A stretch of DNA of 64,000 bases from Raineyella sp. LH-20 (GTDB taxonomy: Bacteria > Actinomycetota > Actinomycetes > Propionibacteriales > Propionibacteriaceae), in assembly GCF_033110965.1 (NCBI RefSeq), contig NZ_CP137003.1:372001-436000 (forward strand). The letters are read 5' to 3'. Below, piece after piece: positions 1-8,080 of this stretch. The notes below the pieces were generated by a model. That model made no database searches, was not told the origin of the DNA, and saw only the letters and a list, made by a program, of their open reading frames with translations. A program made the position numbers and the translations under genes. Every line of letters starts with the position of its first letter. Position 1 is the stretch's first letter.

Positions 1-1728
1 CGACACCATCTGACGCGGCGACACGTCCATGTAGTCGATCTGCCCACTGGGCAGGGTGTCGACGTCACCGTGGCGCTTGCGGACCAGGATCCGCTCATCG
101 ACGAAGGAGCCGTCCTCGCGCAGCGGGGCGTTGGCCTGGGCGATGACGTAGCGGTCCTCGACGTCGGCGGTCAGGTAGTCGATGTCGTTGGTGACCTTGC
201 CGTCGACGACCCGACGGTACGGGGTCTCGATGAAGCCGAAGGCGTTCACCCGGGCGAACGACGCCAGCGAACCGATCAGGCCGATGTTCGGGCCTTCAGG
301 AGTCTCGATCGGACACATCCGGCCGTAGTGCGACGGGTGGACGTCACGGACCTCCATGCCTGCGCGGTCACGGGACAGACCGCCGGGGCCCAGCGCGGAC
401 AGACGACGCTTGTGCGTCAGACCGGCCAGCGGGTTGTTCTGGTCCATGAACTGCGACAGCTGCGAGGTGCCGAAGAACTCCTTCAGCGCCGCCACCACCG
501 GACGGATGTTGATCAGCGTCTGCGGGGTGATCGCCTCGATGTCCTGGGTGGTCATCCGGTCCCGGACGACGCGCTCCATCCGGCCGAGGCCGGTGCGCAG
601 CTGGTTCTGGATCAGCTCGCCGACCGTACGCAGACGGCGGTTGCCGAAGTGGTCGATGTCGTCGACCTCGACCAGGACGTCCTCGACCTCGCCGTTGGCA
701 TCGACGCCGGGCAGCGAGGTGCGGCCGTCGTGCAGGGCCACCACGTAGCGGATGGACGAGACGATGTCGTCGATCGTCAGCACCTGCTGGTCGAAGGCCA
801 GCCCGACGCCGAGCTTCTTGTTGATCTTGTAGCGACCCACCTTGGCCAGGTCGTAGCGCTTCGGGTTGAAGTAGTAGTTCTCCAGGAGGTTCTTGGCCGC
901 CTCGATGGTCGGCGGCTCACCCGGGCGCAGCTTGCGGTAGATGTCCAGCAGGGCATCGTCCTGGCCGGTGGTGTGGTCCTTCTCCAGGGTGTGGCGGATC
1001 GACTCGTACTGGCCGAACTCCTCCAGGATCTGCTCGTTGGTCCAGCCGAGGGCCTTGAGCAGCACCGTCACCGACTGCTTGCGCTTGCGGTCGAGGCGTA
1101 CGCCGACCTGGTCGCGCTTGTCGACCTCGAACTCCAGCCACGCGCCGCGCGAGGGGATGATCTTGCAGGTGTAGATGTCCTTGTCGGACGTCTTGTCCGG
1201 GGTCTTCTCGAAGTAGACGCCCGGCGACCGGACCAGCTGCGACACGACGACGCGCTCGGACCCGTTGATGATGAAGGTGCCCTTCTCCGTGATCAGCGGG
1301 AAGTCACCCATGAACACCGTCTGGGACTTGATCTCACCGGTGTCGTTGTTCATGAACTCCGCGGTGACGAACAGCGGCGCGGAGTAGGTGGCGTCCTTCT
1401 CCTTGCACTCGTCGACCGAGTTCTTCGGGTCCTCGAAACGGTGGTCGCGGAACGACAGCGACATCGTCTCGGAGAAGTCCTCGATGGGCGAGATCTCCTC
1501 GAAGATCTCCTCCAGGCCGGACTTCGTGTTGATATCGGTGCGGCCCTGCTCCTGGGCCTCCTCCACCGACGCCTTCCAGGCGTCGTTACCGACCAGCCAA
1601 TCGAACGACTTGATCTGAAGATCGAGCAGGTGGGGCACCTGCAAGGGTTCGTGGATCTTCGCGAACGAGATGCGTCCCGTCGAGGAGATGACGTCGGTGT
1701 TCTTCGAGGCAATGCGCGCGGCGGCCAA
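1..1728 (-). CDS. rpoB: DNA-directed RNA polymerase subunit beta (N-terminal half, partial)
   Basis: Catalytic beta subunit of RNA polymerase; only the first 576 codons are in the window and the gene continues off the left edge. The reading frame gives [18 protein letters not shown] followed by [19 protein letters not shown], the usual actinobacterial RpoB N-terminus. The start is called at a TTG (1726-1728) because it matches that N-terminus and has an AAGGA ribosome site 8 bases upstream; no ATG or GTG is better placed in this frame. The rifampicin-resistance region is visible ([20 protein letters not shown], then [11 protein letters not shown]) and looks wild type, so rifampicin sensitivity would be expected. 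Unusually, rplL is not the immediate upstream neighbour: about 5 kb separates them. Confidence 0.97.
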   Translation of the reverse strand, partial: MAAARIASKNTDVISSTGRISFAKIHEPLQVPHLLDLQIKSFDWLVGNDAWKASVEEAQEQGRTDINTKSGLEEIFEEISPIEDFSETMSLSFRDHRFEDPKNSVDECKEKDATYSAPLFVTAEFMNNDTGEIKSQTVFMGDFPLITEKGTFIINGSERVVVSQLVRSPGVYFEKTPDKTSDKDIYTCKIIPSRGAWLEFEVDKRDQVGVRLDRKRKQSVTVLLKALGWTNEQILEEFGQYESIRHTLEKDHTTGQDDALLDIYRKLRPGEPPTIEAAKNLLENYYFNPKRYDLAKVGRYKINKKLGVGLAFDQQVLTIDDIVSSIRYVVALHDGRTSLPGVDANGEVEDVLVEVDDIDHFGNRRLRTVGELIQNQLRTGLGRMERVVRDRMTTQDIEAITPQTLINIRPVVAALKEFFGTSQLSQFMDQNNPLAGLTHKRRLSALGPGGLSRDRAGMEVRDVHPSHYGRMCPIETPEGPNIGLIGSLASFARVNAFGFIETPYRRVVDGKVTNDIDYLTADVEDRYVIAQANAPLREDGSFVDERILVRKRHGDVDTLPSGQIDYMDVSPRQMVS

Positions 1729-1872
1729 CAGTTTGGTCCTTCCAGAACTGGCAGGCGATGTAGTGCCGATGCCACACGACCAGGGAAGGCGCCATCCACG
1801 CGGGCCCCTGTGGGGAAGGGGAAACTCACGCGGTACGGCATCAGGGCGGCAGGCGACAACAGGCAAACGCCG

Positions 1873-1901
1873 ACACTACACGACCATGACAGAAAACGCA
1901 A
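1873..1901 (-). promoter_or_regulatory. candidate rpoB promoter
   Basis: On the minus strand TTGCGT (1896-1901) and TAGTGT (1873-1878) are separated by 17 bases, giving a plausible sigma-A type promoter about 145 bases upstream of the rpoB TTG. An own promoter is expected because rpoB is detached from rplJL. The rest of 1729-2179 shows no convincing gene on either strand. Confidence 0.4.
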
Positions 1902-2179
1902 ACCCAGAAGAATAGCCCATCTCCGGTGCGCTGGCGCCCAGTTTACTCTCCCGCGTGTCGGCCTGCCAGCCTGACGGGGGTGAACACCGGGCGACGCGAG
2001 GGCGCATCGCACCCGTACGACAGGCTTCGTCTCGCCCGAGGCAGCCTCTCGTCCGGTACCGCAATCTCGTCGATGTCGGATTCGCCCGGCGTCGGATGTG
2101 GTCCGACCTCAGCTCTCCTCCGACGCGCATCGGGTCGCACCGATCCGTTCGACGGGGTCATGCTACGCCACCCTGACGA

Positions 2180-2233
2180 CACCACCGCACCACCGACCAC
2201 GAGCGGTGTCGTGCGGTCGGTGGTGCGGTGGTG
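2180..2233 (-). terminator. strong hairpin downstream of bioB
   Basis: Perfect 19-bp inverted repeat, arms 2180-2198 and 2215-2233 around a 16-nt loop, 13 bases after the bioB stop codon. There is no clear U-tract, which is common for actinobacterial hairpin terminators. It would separate bioB transcription from the rpoB upstream region. Confidence 0.75.
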
Positions 2234-2245
2234 GACCGAGGCCGA

Positions 2246-3586
2246 TCAGGCGTTGGGGGCCAGCGCGGTTCCGGCGCCCCGGCGGCGGATCGCCGGCGTC
2301 GCCTGGGTGCCCGGCGCGGTCTGGGCCCCCGGGGTGCCCGGCGCGGTCTGGGCTGCCTGCGCGGTCTGGGCGGCCTGACGGGCCTGCCCGGTCTGGGCGG
2401 CTCCGTACGCCGGATCATCCTTTTCCCCGACCGGCACGAAGCCGGCGTCGGCGATCATCTGCAGGTCGGCTGCGCCGGCCTGTCCCTCGGAGGTCAGGTA
2501 GTCGCCGAGGAAGATCGAGTTGGCGACCTCCAGTCCCAGAGGCTGCAGGGAGCGCAGGCTGTCCTCCCGGCCGCCGGCGATCCGGACCTCCGTGTCCGGG
2601 TGCACGAAGCGCACCATGGCGAGGATCCGCAGGCAGTCGAGCGGGGCGAGGGTGTGACTGCCCGCCAGCGGGGTGCCGTCGAAGGGCATCAGGAAGTTGA
2701 CCGGCACCGAGTCCGAGCCGATCCGGCGCAGCGCGAAGGTGACGTCGACCAGTTCCGCGGCGGTCTCTCCCATTCCGGCGATCAGGCCGGAGCAGGCCGA
2801 CAGTCCGGCGCCGTGCGCCCTGCCGACGGTGTCCTCCCGGTCGGCGTACGTGTGGGTGGAGCAGATGTCGTCGTAGTGGGACGCGGCGGTGTTGAGGTTG
2901 TGGTTGTACGCGTCGACGCCGGCCGCGGCGAGCCGCTCCGCCTGGCCCTCCTTGAGCAGCCCGAGGCAGGCGCACACCTCGACATCAGCGTCGGCCTGCC
3001 TCAGCCCGTCGACGATGTCGCCGACCCGGTCGAGATCGCGGTTGGAGGGACTGCGGCCGGAGGAGACCAGGCAGACCCGGCGGGCGCCGGCATCCATCCC
3101 GGCCCGCGCGGCCCGGACCGCCTCGTCGGTGGACAACCAGGGATAGTTGAGCACATCGGCCTCGGAACCGAGCCGCTGCGAGCAGTACCCGCAGTCCTCG
3201 GCGCACCGCCCCGACTTGAGGTTGACCAGGTAGTTGAGCTTGACCGAGTTGCCGAACCAGTGGCGGCGGAGCCGTCCGGCCGCGTGGACCAGGCCGAGCA
3301 CCTCGGCGTCGGGCACACCGAGCAGGGCCACCGCCTCCTCCTCGGTCACCGCTCCCCCAGCCAGCACGCGATCAGCGAGCGCCTCGGGGTCAACCAACCC
3401 CTCGGAATCGGCCGACCCATCGTGAGCGGCGACCCCCTCGGGATCGGCCGACCCATCGTGAGGTGAGGCGCCCTCGGGATCGGCCGACCGATCGTGAGCG
3501 GCGACATCGGTCGACCGATCGTGAGCGGCGACCCCCTCGGGGCCGACGGCCACTCGTTCGGCGGTGGACAGGTCCTGGCTGGCCAT
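2246..3586 (-). CDS. bioB: biotin synthase (radical SAM)
   Basis: Inserts sulfur into dethiobiotin to form biotin, the last step of the pathway, using SAM radicals and iron-sulfur clusters. The radical SAM motif CAEDCGYC gives cysteines 128, 132 and 135, and the family motifs YNHNLNTA and [12 protein letters not shown] follow. At 446 residues it is about 100 longer than usual. The excess is an N-terminal stretch of roughly 65 residues built from a 12-residue repeat ([12 protein letters not shown]-like) and an Ala/Gln/Pro-rich C-terminal tail of about 45 residues. The ATG has a GAGGAG site 5 bases upstream. It is divergent from a TetR-type regulator across a long palindrome, so biotin-responsive control is likely. 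No other biotin pathway gene is in the window. Confidence 0.95.
   Translation of the reverse strand: MASQDLSTAERVAVGPEGVAAHDRSTDVAAHDRSADPEGASPHDGSADPEGVAAHDGSADSEGLVDPEALADRVLAGGAVTEEEAVALLGVPDAEVLGLVHAAGRLRRHWFGNSVKLNYLVNLKSGRCAEDCGYCSQRLGSEADVLNYPWLSTDEAVRAARAGMDAGARRVCLVSSGRSPSNRDLDRVGDIVDGLRQADADVEVCACLGLLKEGQAERLAAAGVDAYNHNLNTAASHYDDICSTHTYADREDTVGRAHGAGLSACSGLIAGMGETAAELVDVTFALRRIGSDSVPVNFLMPFDGTPLAGSHTLAPLDCLRILAMVRFVHPDTEVRIAGGREDSLRSLQPLGLEVANSIFLGDYLTSEGQAGAADLQMIADAGFVPVGEKDDPAYGAAQTGQARQAAQTAQAAQTAPGTPGAQTAPGTQATPAIRRRGAGTALAPNA
3404..3542 (-). repeat. in-frame ~36-bp tandem repeat at the 5' end of bioB
   Basis: About four degenerate units sharing CGGCCGACCCATCGTGAG and CGGCGACCCCCTCGG (plus-strand reading). 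They encode the low-complexity HDxSADPEG repeats before the BioB core, and the period of 36 preserves the reading frame. Confidence 0.75.
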
Positions 3587-3607
3587 GGAATCTCCTCGAA
3601 GGGCATG

Positions 3608-3656
3608 ATCGGACGACTTGAACAGCGTTCACTATACGGTGTTCAAGTCGTCCGAT
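3608..3656. promoter_or_regulatory. BioQ-type operator between bioB and bioQ
   Basis: A near-perfect dyad: arms 3608-3628 and 3636-3656 (21 bp each, one mismatch) around a 7-nt centre; the outer 16 bp of each arm match exactly. It contains TGAACAGCGTTCA (3619-3631), which fits the TGAAC-N3-GTT palindrome reported for BioQ sites in corynebacteria and mycobacteria. On the minus strand TATAGT (3631-3636), a good -10 hexamer for bioB, lies inside the dyad, so a bound regulator would block bioB. The divergent gene has a possible -10 TAGGCT at 3681-3686. Confidence 0.8.
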
Positions 3657-3722
3657 GCGGCGGGTCCGCGGGCGGGCGGCTAGGCTCGGAACCCGGGGTC
3701 GAACAGCCGGGAGTGAGGGTCC

Positions 3723-4280
3723 ATGTCATTGAGCCGGGCGGATGTCCTCGCCAAGGCCGTCGAGATCCTCGACACGTACGGGCTGGCGGACCTGACGATG
3801 CGCCGGCTGGCGACCGCCCTGCACGTCCAGCCGGGCGCCCTCTACTGGCACTACGCCAACAAACAGGAACTGCTCGCTGCCGTCACCGACCACATCCTCG
3901 CCGGGGTCTGCACCCCCGGGCCCGACGATCCCTGGCAACAGGCCCTGCTCGACTGGTCGGTGTCGCTGCGCGCTACCTTGCTGACCCATCGCGACGGGGC
4001 CGACCTCACCTCGTCGGCGCTGGCGCTGAGCCTGGGCACGCTGCGCCCGCAGGAGCCCCTCGTACGCCTGCTGACCGCAGCCGGCCTGGACACCGCCGAT
4101 GCCGAGGCGATCGGCGAGACGGCCCTCCATCTCACCCTCGGGCTGACCCTCAACGAGCAGTCACGCACCCAGGCGGCGGCCCTCGGGGTGATCGACGGGC
4201 CGGCACCGGACGACGGGAATCGGTTGGAACTGGGCATCGACCTGCTGGCGCGGGGCGTGAGCGCGCGGTTCGGGATCTGA
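3723..4280 (+). CDS. bioQ: TetR-family regulator, probable biotin repressor BioQ
   Basis: 185 residues with an N-terminal TetR helix-turn-helix (about residues 5-50: LTMRRLATALHVQPGALYWH, then YANKQELL), followed by a helical effector domain. The LHVQPGALYWH stretch and length agree with mycobacterial and corynebacterial BioQ. It is divergent from bioB, and the shared spacer holds a long palindrome containing a BioQ-like box. The inferred role is repression of bioB, and possibly of its own gene, with biotin status sensed indirectly. The ATG is preceded by GTGAGGG. The family assignment is clear; the BioQ identity rests on context plus the operator. Confidence 0.8.
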   Translation: MSLSRADVLAKAVEILDTYGLADLTMRRLATALHVQPGALYWHYANKQELLAAVTDHILAGVCTPGPDDPWQQALLDWSVSLRATLLTHRDGADLTSSALALSLGTLRPQEPLVRLLTAAGLDTADAEAIGETALHLTLGLTLNEQSRTQAAALGVIDGPAPDDGNRLELGIDLLARGVSARFGI

Positions 4281-4392
4281 GTGGACGATCCGGGAGCGGA
4301 ACCCCGGCGGAGCGTCGGGGCGTAGCACTCACGGCGCCGGTGGCCTCGGACAGATCCGTGCTCAGGGCCTCCGGCGCTCACGGAGGCCGGGT

Positions 4393-4502
4393 CGGCGTAC
4401 ACGTCGGCGAGGCTCGGCGTACACATCGGCGAGGCTCGGCGTACACGTCGGCGAGGCTCGGCGTACACATCGGCGAGGCTCGGCGTACACGTCGGCGAGG
4501 CT
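4393..4502. repeat. 5 x 22-bp tandem repeat
   Basis: Five back-to-back units of CGGCGTACACRTCGGCGAGG plus CT, with G and A alternating strictly at the R position (G, A, G, A, G). The alternation suggests that a 44-bp dimer was duplicated. There are no spacers, so it is not a CRISPR array. It lies between the convergent bioQ and nuclease genes. Confidence 0.9.
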
Positions 4503-4614
4503 CGGCCCGAGCACGGCCGCTCGCACTCGAGGCGGCCGGCCAGCGAACCACTCCTCCCGCGCCATGCTTCACCAGGCCCCGCGCGCCACTCGCGCACTAC
4601 TTGCGCGCAAGAAG

Positions 4615-4740
4615 GCCGACGACTCTCAGGAACCCCGACGGTCCGCAGGAACACCGACGATGCACGACCGAGTACGGTCGGGGAAGATGAGCAACATCGG
4701 GGTAGCTGAGAATCATCGGGGTAGCTGAGACTCATCGGGG
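4615..4740. repeat. dispersed palindromic repeat, copy A
   Basis: About 126 bp related to copies at 6225-6357 and 29901-30027. The left part has GACTCTCAGGAACCCCGACG, the centre has the dyad CGACCGAGTACGGTCG (4665-4680), and the right part carries two AGCTGAGA(A/C)TCATCGGGG blocks. It is in the same orientation as copy B. No coding sequence is associated. Confidence 0.8.
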
Positions 4741-4745
4741 CTGTG

Positions 4746-4786
4746 GGGGCCTTCGGGGCCCCGCCATCCGGGGCCCCGAAGGCCCC
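4746..4786 (-). terminator. GC-rich hairpin downstream of the nuclease-like gene
   Basis: Perfect 17-bp inverted repeat, GGGGCCTTCGGGGCCCC (4746-4762) and its complement (4770-4786), with a 7-nt loop. It lies about 110 bases past the stop of the minus-strand gene and may serve transcripts from both sides. Confidence 0.7.
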
Positions 4787-4894
4787 TGCCACCGCCCCTG
4801 CGCTCGGTCTGCCGACCACCGGTATCATCCCGCCCCACCCCGCCCCCCTCCCCATCCCGACCGCGGGAGAGATCGGGTGTGGGTGGAGCGCAGC

Positions 4895-5860
4895 TCAGGC
4901 TGTGCGCGGGCGGGTGACGTACGCTCCAGCACGCCGCCGCATCGCGGTCCTGATCCGGGCGGCGAGGGCAGCGGAGTCGTCGAGGTCGTCCCACCCCCAC
5001 CGGACGACCTCCCAGCCGAGACTTCGGATCGCGTCCTCGCGTCGTTTCTCCTGGTAGACGATCCGACCCGCATCCTGGTCATCCTGCCCTCGACGGTATT
5101 TCTGGACACCATCGAACTCGCCGACCGTACGCGCCTCCAGCCACGCCAGATCCGTCCTCGCGACGAACTCACCGTTCTCGTTGCGGATCTCGTACTGCAG
5201 GACCGGATCCGGGAGCCCTTGCTGCTTGAGCAGTGCCCGACTCACCGACTCACCGCCATTCTCGGCAAGCGGCGATGCGCCCGCCACGACCGCCCGCGCA
5301 ATGGCAATCCCGTGTCTTCCGCCCTGAGCCCGCAGCACGCCCACCAGCTGCTCCTTGGTGCATCGGCCGAACGCGAGCCGAAGGGCACTGTCCACCACCG
5401 CCAACCCGTCCGCGAAGCCGAGGGTTCGCGCACAGTCCACGACTGTCCATGGCACTGAGGTGATCGGGCAGCCATCCGAGACCTCGACGTGCGCGGGCGG
5501 GACAGCGGCGACATGACTGATGAGCCGACGACGCCGGCTCTCCCCACCTCGGTCCCTGGTCACATGGACCTGATCCGACAGGTCACGCCAGGGCACGTCC
5601 AATCCGTGCCACGCGGCCGCCGACACGTGACTGACGACGGTACCGTCGTTCAACCCCTCGACCGCCGCAGCCACCAGCAGCCGGTGCCTGTCCGACGGGT
5701 CATCAGGAAGCCGGTCGGTGTACGTGCCCCGGCGAAGCCTGGCGAGAGCCCCGGTGCGGACGGCCGACTCGATAGCGTGGGTCGACATTCCCCGAGCCCG
5801 CAGTCCGGCGGTCGAGGTCAGTGGATACTGAACGTGGTCTGCGGGTTGGCGGCGCTCCAT
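4895..5860 (-). CDS. AbiEi-like N-terminal domain fused to a PD-(D/E)XK (DUF559/Vsr-like) nuclease domain
   Basis: 321 residues from the ATG at 5860. Residues about 12-50 form a winged-helix-like stretch (STAGLRARGMSTHAIESAV, then LARLRRGTY) typical of AbiEi antitoxin-type proteins; residues 70-165 carry the AbiEi middle domain (VVSHVSAAAWHGL). Residues 200-295 look like a small PD-(D/E)XK endonuclease, with D237 and then E248-F-D-G-x-x-K254. Such fusions are common and variable in actinobacteria; their function is not established. No AbiEii toxin gene is adjacent. The frame remains open far upstream through repeats, so the ATG was chosen at the domain start; its ribosome site is weak. The gene sits between two direct copies of a palindromic repeat, in the rplL-rpoB gap. 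Confidence 0.75.
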   Translation of the reverse strand: MERRQPADHVQYPLTSTAGLRARGMSTHAIESAVRTGALARLRRGTYTDRLPDDPSDRHRLLVAAAVEGLNDGTVVSHVSAAAWHGLDVPWRDLSDQVHVTRDRGGESRRRRLISHVAAVPPAHVEVSDGCPITSVPWTVVDCARTLGFADGLAVVDSALRLAFGRCTKEQLVGVLRAQGGRHGIAIARAVVAGASPLAENGGESVSRALLKQQGLPDPVLQYEIRNENGEFVARTDLAWLEARTVGEFDGVQKYRRGQDDQDAGRIVYQEKRREDAIRSLGWEVVRWGWDDLDDSAALAARIRTAMRRRAGAYVTRPRTA

Positions 5861-5926
5861 GCCCCCATCGAATCGCCGGCATGGCGCTGGCGGAAGTCCG
5901 AACAACACACGGACAACACTCGGCGG

Positions 5927-6046
5927 CAGGCGGACAACACCCCTTTGCGGCAGGCGGACAACACCCCTTTGCGGCAGGCGGACAACACCCCTTTGCGGCA
6001 GGCGGACAACACCCCTTTGCGGCAGGCGGACAACACCCCTTTGCGA
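5927..6046. repeat. 5 x 24-bp tandem repeat upstream of the nuclease-like gene
   Basis: Five units of CAGGCGGACAACACCCCTTT plus GCGG, the last ending in GCGA, preceded by one or two decayed units (GGACAACAC at 5911-5919). The array ends 66 bp before the gene start, so it lies in the promoter region. The units are contiguous, with no spacers. Confidence 0.9.
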
Positions 6047-6224
6047 CGTACGTGCCCGCGGCATCGCTGTCGCGGGCAGCCCGGGTGCCGGCGCCACACC
6101 AAGAGCCCGAGACACGAGCATCCGCGCCCCACCGAGCGCACCGAGCACACTGGCGCCGACACACCCCACGGGTGTCGACAACAGGACGTGCAACGACGCG
6201 AAGTCAGCCAGCCTCTGGCCCCCA

Positions 6225-6357
6225 GATCCCCGACGATTCTCAGGAACCCCGATGGCCCTCAGTAGCACCGACGTTGCACGGCCAAATACGGTCGGCGTAG
6301 ATGCGCAGCATCGGCGAGGCTGAGAATGATCGGGGTTCACCAGAATCGTCGGGGATC
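6225..6357. repeat. dispersed palindromic repeat, copy B
   Basis: Bounded by a perfect 16-bp inverted terminal repeat, GATCCCCGACGATTCT (6225-6240) and its complement (6342-6357). Inside are CTCAGGAACCCCGATGG, the central GGCCAAATACGGTCGG, and GCTGAGAATGATCGGGG. Together with copy A it brackets the nuclease-like gene in direct orientation. The flanking stretches 6047-6224 and 6358-6632 show no gene or other structure. Confidence 0.85.
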
Positions 6358-6632
6358 CCTCGTGCCGGGCCCAAAGAGCTGCGTTCCCATGAACCGCGGC
6401 CCACAAACTGCAGCCCACGAGTCGCGGTCCACCGAACCAGGACCGCCCCATGCCAGCTCACCAGAGCCAGCGAACGCGAACCCCGGGCGCCGGGATACCA
6501 GCCGACGATCCCCGCCGCCCGCAAGCCCACCCCAAGCACCAACGCCACCTCAAGCACCACCGCCCCGCCGCGCCACACCGACCGCCGCAGCGCAGGCCGG
6601 CCCCACCGACCACCGCCGAACGCCCGGAAACG

Positions 6633-6670
6633 CCACAGGGGCGGGCCCCAGACGGGACCCGCCCCTGTGG
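6633..6670 (-). terminator. rplL terminator hairpin
   Basis: Perfect 13-bp inverted repeat CCACAGGGGCGGG (6633-6645) with 6658-6670, 12-nt loop, 43 bases beyond the rplL stop codon. No U-tract. It supports the view that rplJL transcription ends here and that rpoB has its own promoter. Confidence 0.75.
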
Positions 6671-6713
6671 ACGGATGTCAGCTCCTCGGGACCCGCGGGC
6701 TCCGAGGCCGTGA

Positions 6714-7103
6714 TCACTTGACGGAGACGGAGGCGCCAGCGGCCTCGAGCTTCTCCTTGGCGGCGGCAGCCGCGTCCTTGGCGACCTTCTCCAGGATGGC
6801 CTTGGGGGCGGACTCCACGAGCTCCTTGGCCTCCTTCAGACCGAGGGAGGTGAGCGCGCGCACCTCCTTGATGACCTGGATCTTCTTGTCGCCGGCCGAC
6901 TCGAGGACGACGTCGAACTCGGTCTGCTCCTCCTCGGCCTCGGCCTCAGCGGCGCCGGCCGGGGCACCGGCGACGGCCACGGCGACCGGGGCGGCGGCGG
7001 TGACCTCGAAGGTCTCCTCGAACAGCTTCACGAACTCGGAGAGCTCGATCAGCGACATCTCCTTGAAAGCGGCGATCAGCTCGTCGTTGCTCAGCTTGGC
7101 CAT
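6714..7103 (-). CDS. rplL: 50S ribosomal protein L7/L12
   Basis: 129 residues beginning [16 protein letters not shown]. The N-terminal dimerisation helix (1-35) is followed by an Ala/Val/Glu-rich hinge (about 36-60) and the globular domain with [20 protein letters not shown], which contacts translation factors. The stalk dimers bind L10. An ATG farther upstream in frame is ignored because this one has an AGGA ribosome site and the conserved N-terminus. It lies 78 bp after rplJ, so both are probably co-transcribed. Confidence 0.98.
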   Translation of the reverse strand: MAKLSNDELIAAFKEMSLIELSEFVKLFEETFEVTAAAPVAVAVAGAPAGAAEAEAEEEQTEFDVVLESAGDKKIQVIKEVRALTSLGLKEAKELVESAPKAILEKVAKDAAAAAKEKLEAAGASVSVK

Positions 7104-7181
7104 GATGGGTTCCTCACTTCTTGGTGTGTGATGCAGTCTGGCCGTCCGGGCCACGCCTGCGGTGGTGGTGATCCGTACGGA

Positions 7182-7814
7182 TCATTCGGCAGCAGGCGCT
7201 GCCTCGGCGGCCTCCGCAGCGGGGGCTGCATCGGCGGTCTCGGGCTCCGTGGTCTCCACCGCGGCCGGCGCCTCGCCGGCACCCGCGATGAGGGAGGGGT
7301 TCGCCTCGGCAGCGGTCTGCAGCGCACCGAACGCGCGAGCAGCCGTCTGCAGCGGGGCGGCGAACAGACCGGCGGCCTTGGAGAGGTTGCCCTTCATGGC
7401 GCCGGCGAGCTTGGCGAGGTAGACCTCGCGCGACTCCAGGTCGGCGAGTGCGCCGACCTGCTTGGCGTCGAGGAACTTGCCCTCCATGACGCCACCCTTG
7501 ATGACCAGGAGCGGATTGTCCTTGGCAAAGTTCTTGAGGCCCTTGGCCACGGTCGCGATGTCGCCCTTGATGAAGGTCAGAGCGTTCGGGCCGGCCAGGA
7601 TCTCATCCAGCACGTCGATGCCGGCCTTGTTGGCCGCCAGCTTCATGAGGGTGTTCTTTGCCACGGCGTAGGTGGCGTCCTCGCCCAGCGCGCGCCGAAG
7701 AGTCTTCAGCTGCGCCACGGAGAGGCCGCGGTACTCGGTGAGCACAACAGCGTCAGAGCTCTCGAACTGCTCCGAGAGCTGGGCGACAGCTGCTGCCTTG
7801 TCCTCCCTCGCCAT
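7182..7814 (-). CDS. rplJ: 50S ribosomal protein L10
   Basis: 210 residues from MAREDKAAAVAQLSEQFESS; base of the ribosomal stalk, binds 23S rRNA and L7/L12 dimers. Conserved segments include VVLTEYRGLSVAQLKTLRRA and AVAKNTLMKLA. The C-terminal tail after about residue 175 is an Ala/Glu-rich extension, longer than in E. coli but common in actinobacteria. The ATG has a GGAGAA site. It is preceded by a leader with an attenuator-like hairpin, consistent with autogenous control by L10-L12. Confidence 0.98.
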   Translation of the reverse strand: MAREDKAAAVAQLSEQFESSDAVVLTEYRGLSVAQLKTLRRALGEDATYAVAKNTLMKLAANKAGIDVLDEILAGPNALTFIKGDIATVAKGLKNFAKDNPLLVIKGGVMEGKFLDAKQVGALADLESREVYLAKLAGAMKGNLSKAAGLFAAPLQTAARAFGALQTAAEANPSLIAGAGEAPAAVETTEPETADAAPAAEAAEAAPAAE

Positions 7815-8074
7815 GGTTCTCCTTCCACTTCTGTCGTGTGCACGTCCCGACGGGACGTACGCCTCGACCGCTGGAGCCACCCGGCACCACCCTCGCGGGT
7901 CCGGGACACGAAAAATGCCCCGGCGCGCGGGCGCACGGGGCACATGATGACCGGCCATCCCCAGGCGGGCCTGGCTGGATGACGGGACGACATGGAACTC
8001 GTCTCACCTGCGCGGGCCTCCGGTGCGGAGCTTAGGGCGTACGACGGGCGTACGACCACCTGCGGTCTTTGGCA
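7815..8074 (-). promoter_or_regulatory. rplJ leader (ribosomal protein L10 leader)
   Basis: About 260 nt between the predicted start site and rplJ. The minus strand has CCAAAGACCGCAGGTGG (within 8050-8075) and later CGCGCAGGTGAGACGAG, resembling the conserved elements of actinobacterial L10 leaders. A U-tract hairpin follows. The inferred function is binding of excess L10(L12)n to switch the downstream terminator. Confidence 0.7.
7911..7942 (-). terminator. intrinsic terminator/attenuator inside the rplJ leader
   Basis: Stem TGCCCCG (7936-7942) with CGGGGCA (7916-7922), an inner GCGC/GCGC stem, and on the minus strand an immediate TTTTT tract (7911-7915). This is one of the few U-tract terminators in the window, and it lies about 100 nt upstream of the rplJ start, so it is a candidate attenuator. 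Confidence 0.75.
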
Positions 8075-8080
8075 GCGACC

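Larger units (their letters stand above)
4281..4894. other. 614-bp convergent intergenic region
   Basis: No gene is supported. From left to right: a weak hairpin after bioQ (CCCCG 4300-4304 with CGGGG 4314-4318), a 5 x 22-bp tandem array, copy A of the dispersed palindromic repeat, and a perfect GC-rich hairpin. Reading frames across the arrays are repeat artefacts. Confidence 0.7.

Noticed and set aside
70-1974. 634-codon open frame antisense to rpoB
   Set aside because: It is a by-product of GC-rich codon use; the opposite strand encodes unmistakable RpoB.
5927-6046. Possible CRISPR array
   Set aside because: Units are contiguous with no spacers and no cas genes are near; the same applies to 4393-4502 and 30529-30640.
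5861-6451. N-terminal extension of the nuclease-like protein
   Set aside because: It would translate the 24-bp array and copy B of the palindromic repeat; the conserved domain begins at the ATG at 5860.
4281-6713. Insertion sequence or phage remnant
   Set aside because: No transposase, integrase or target-site duplication could be identified; only palindromic repeats support mobility.
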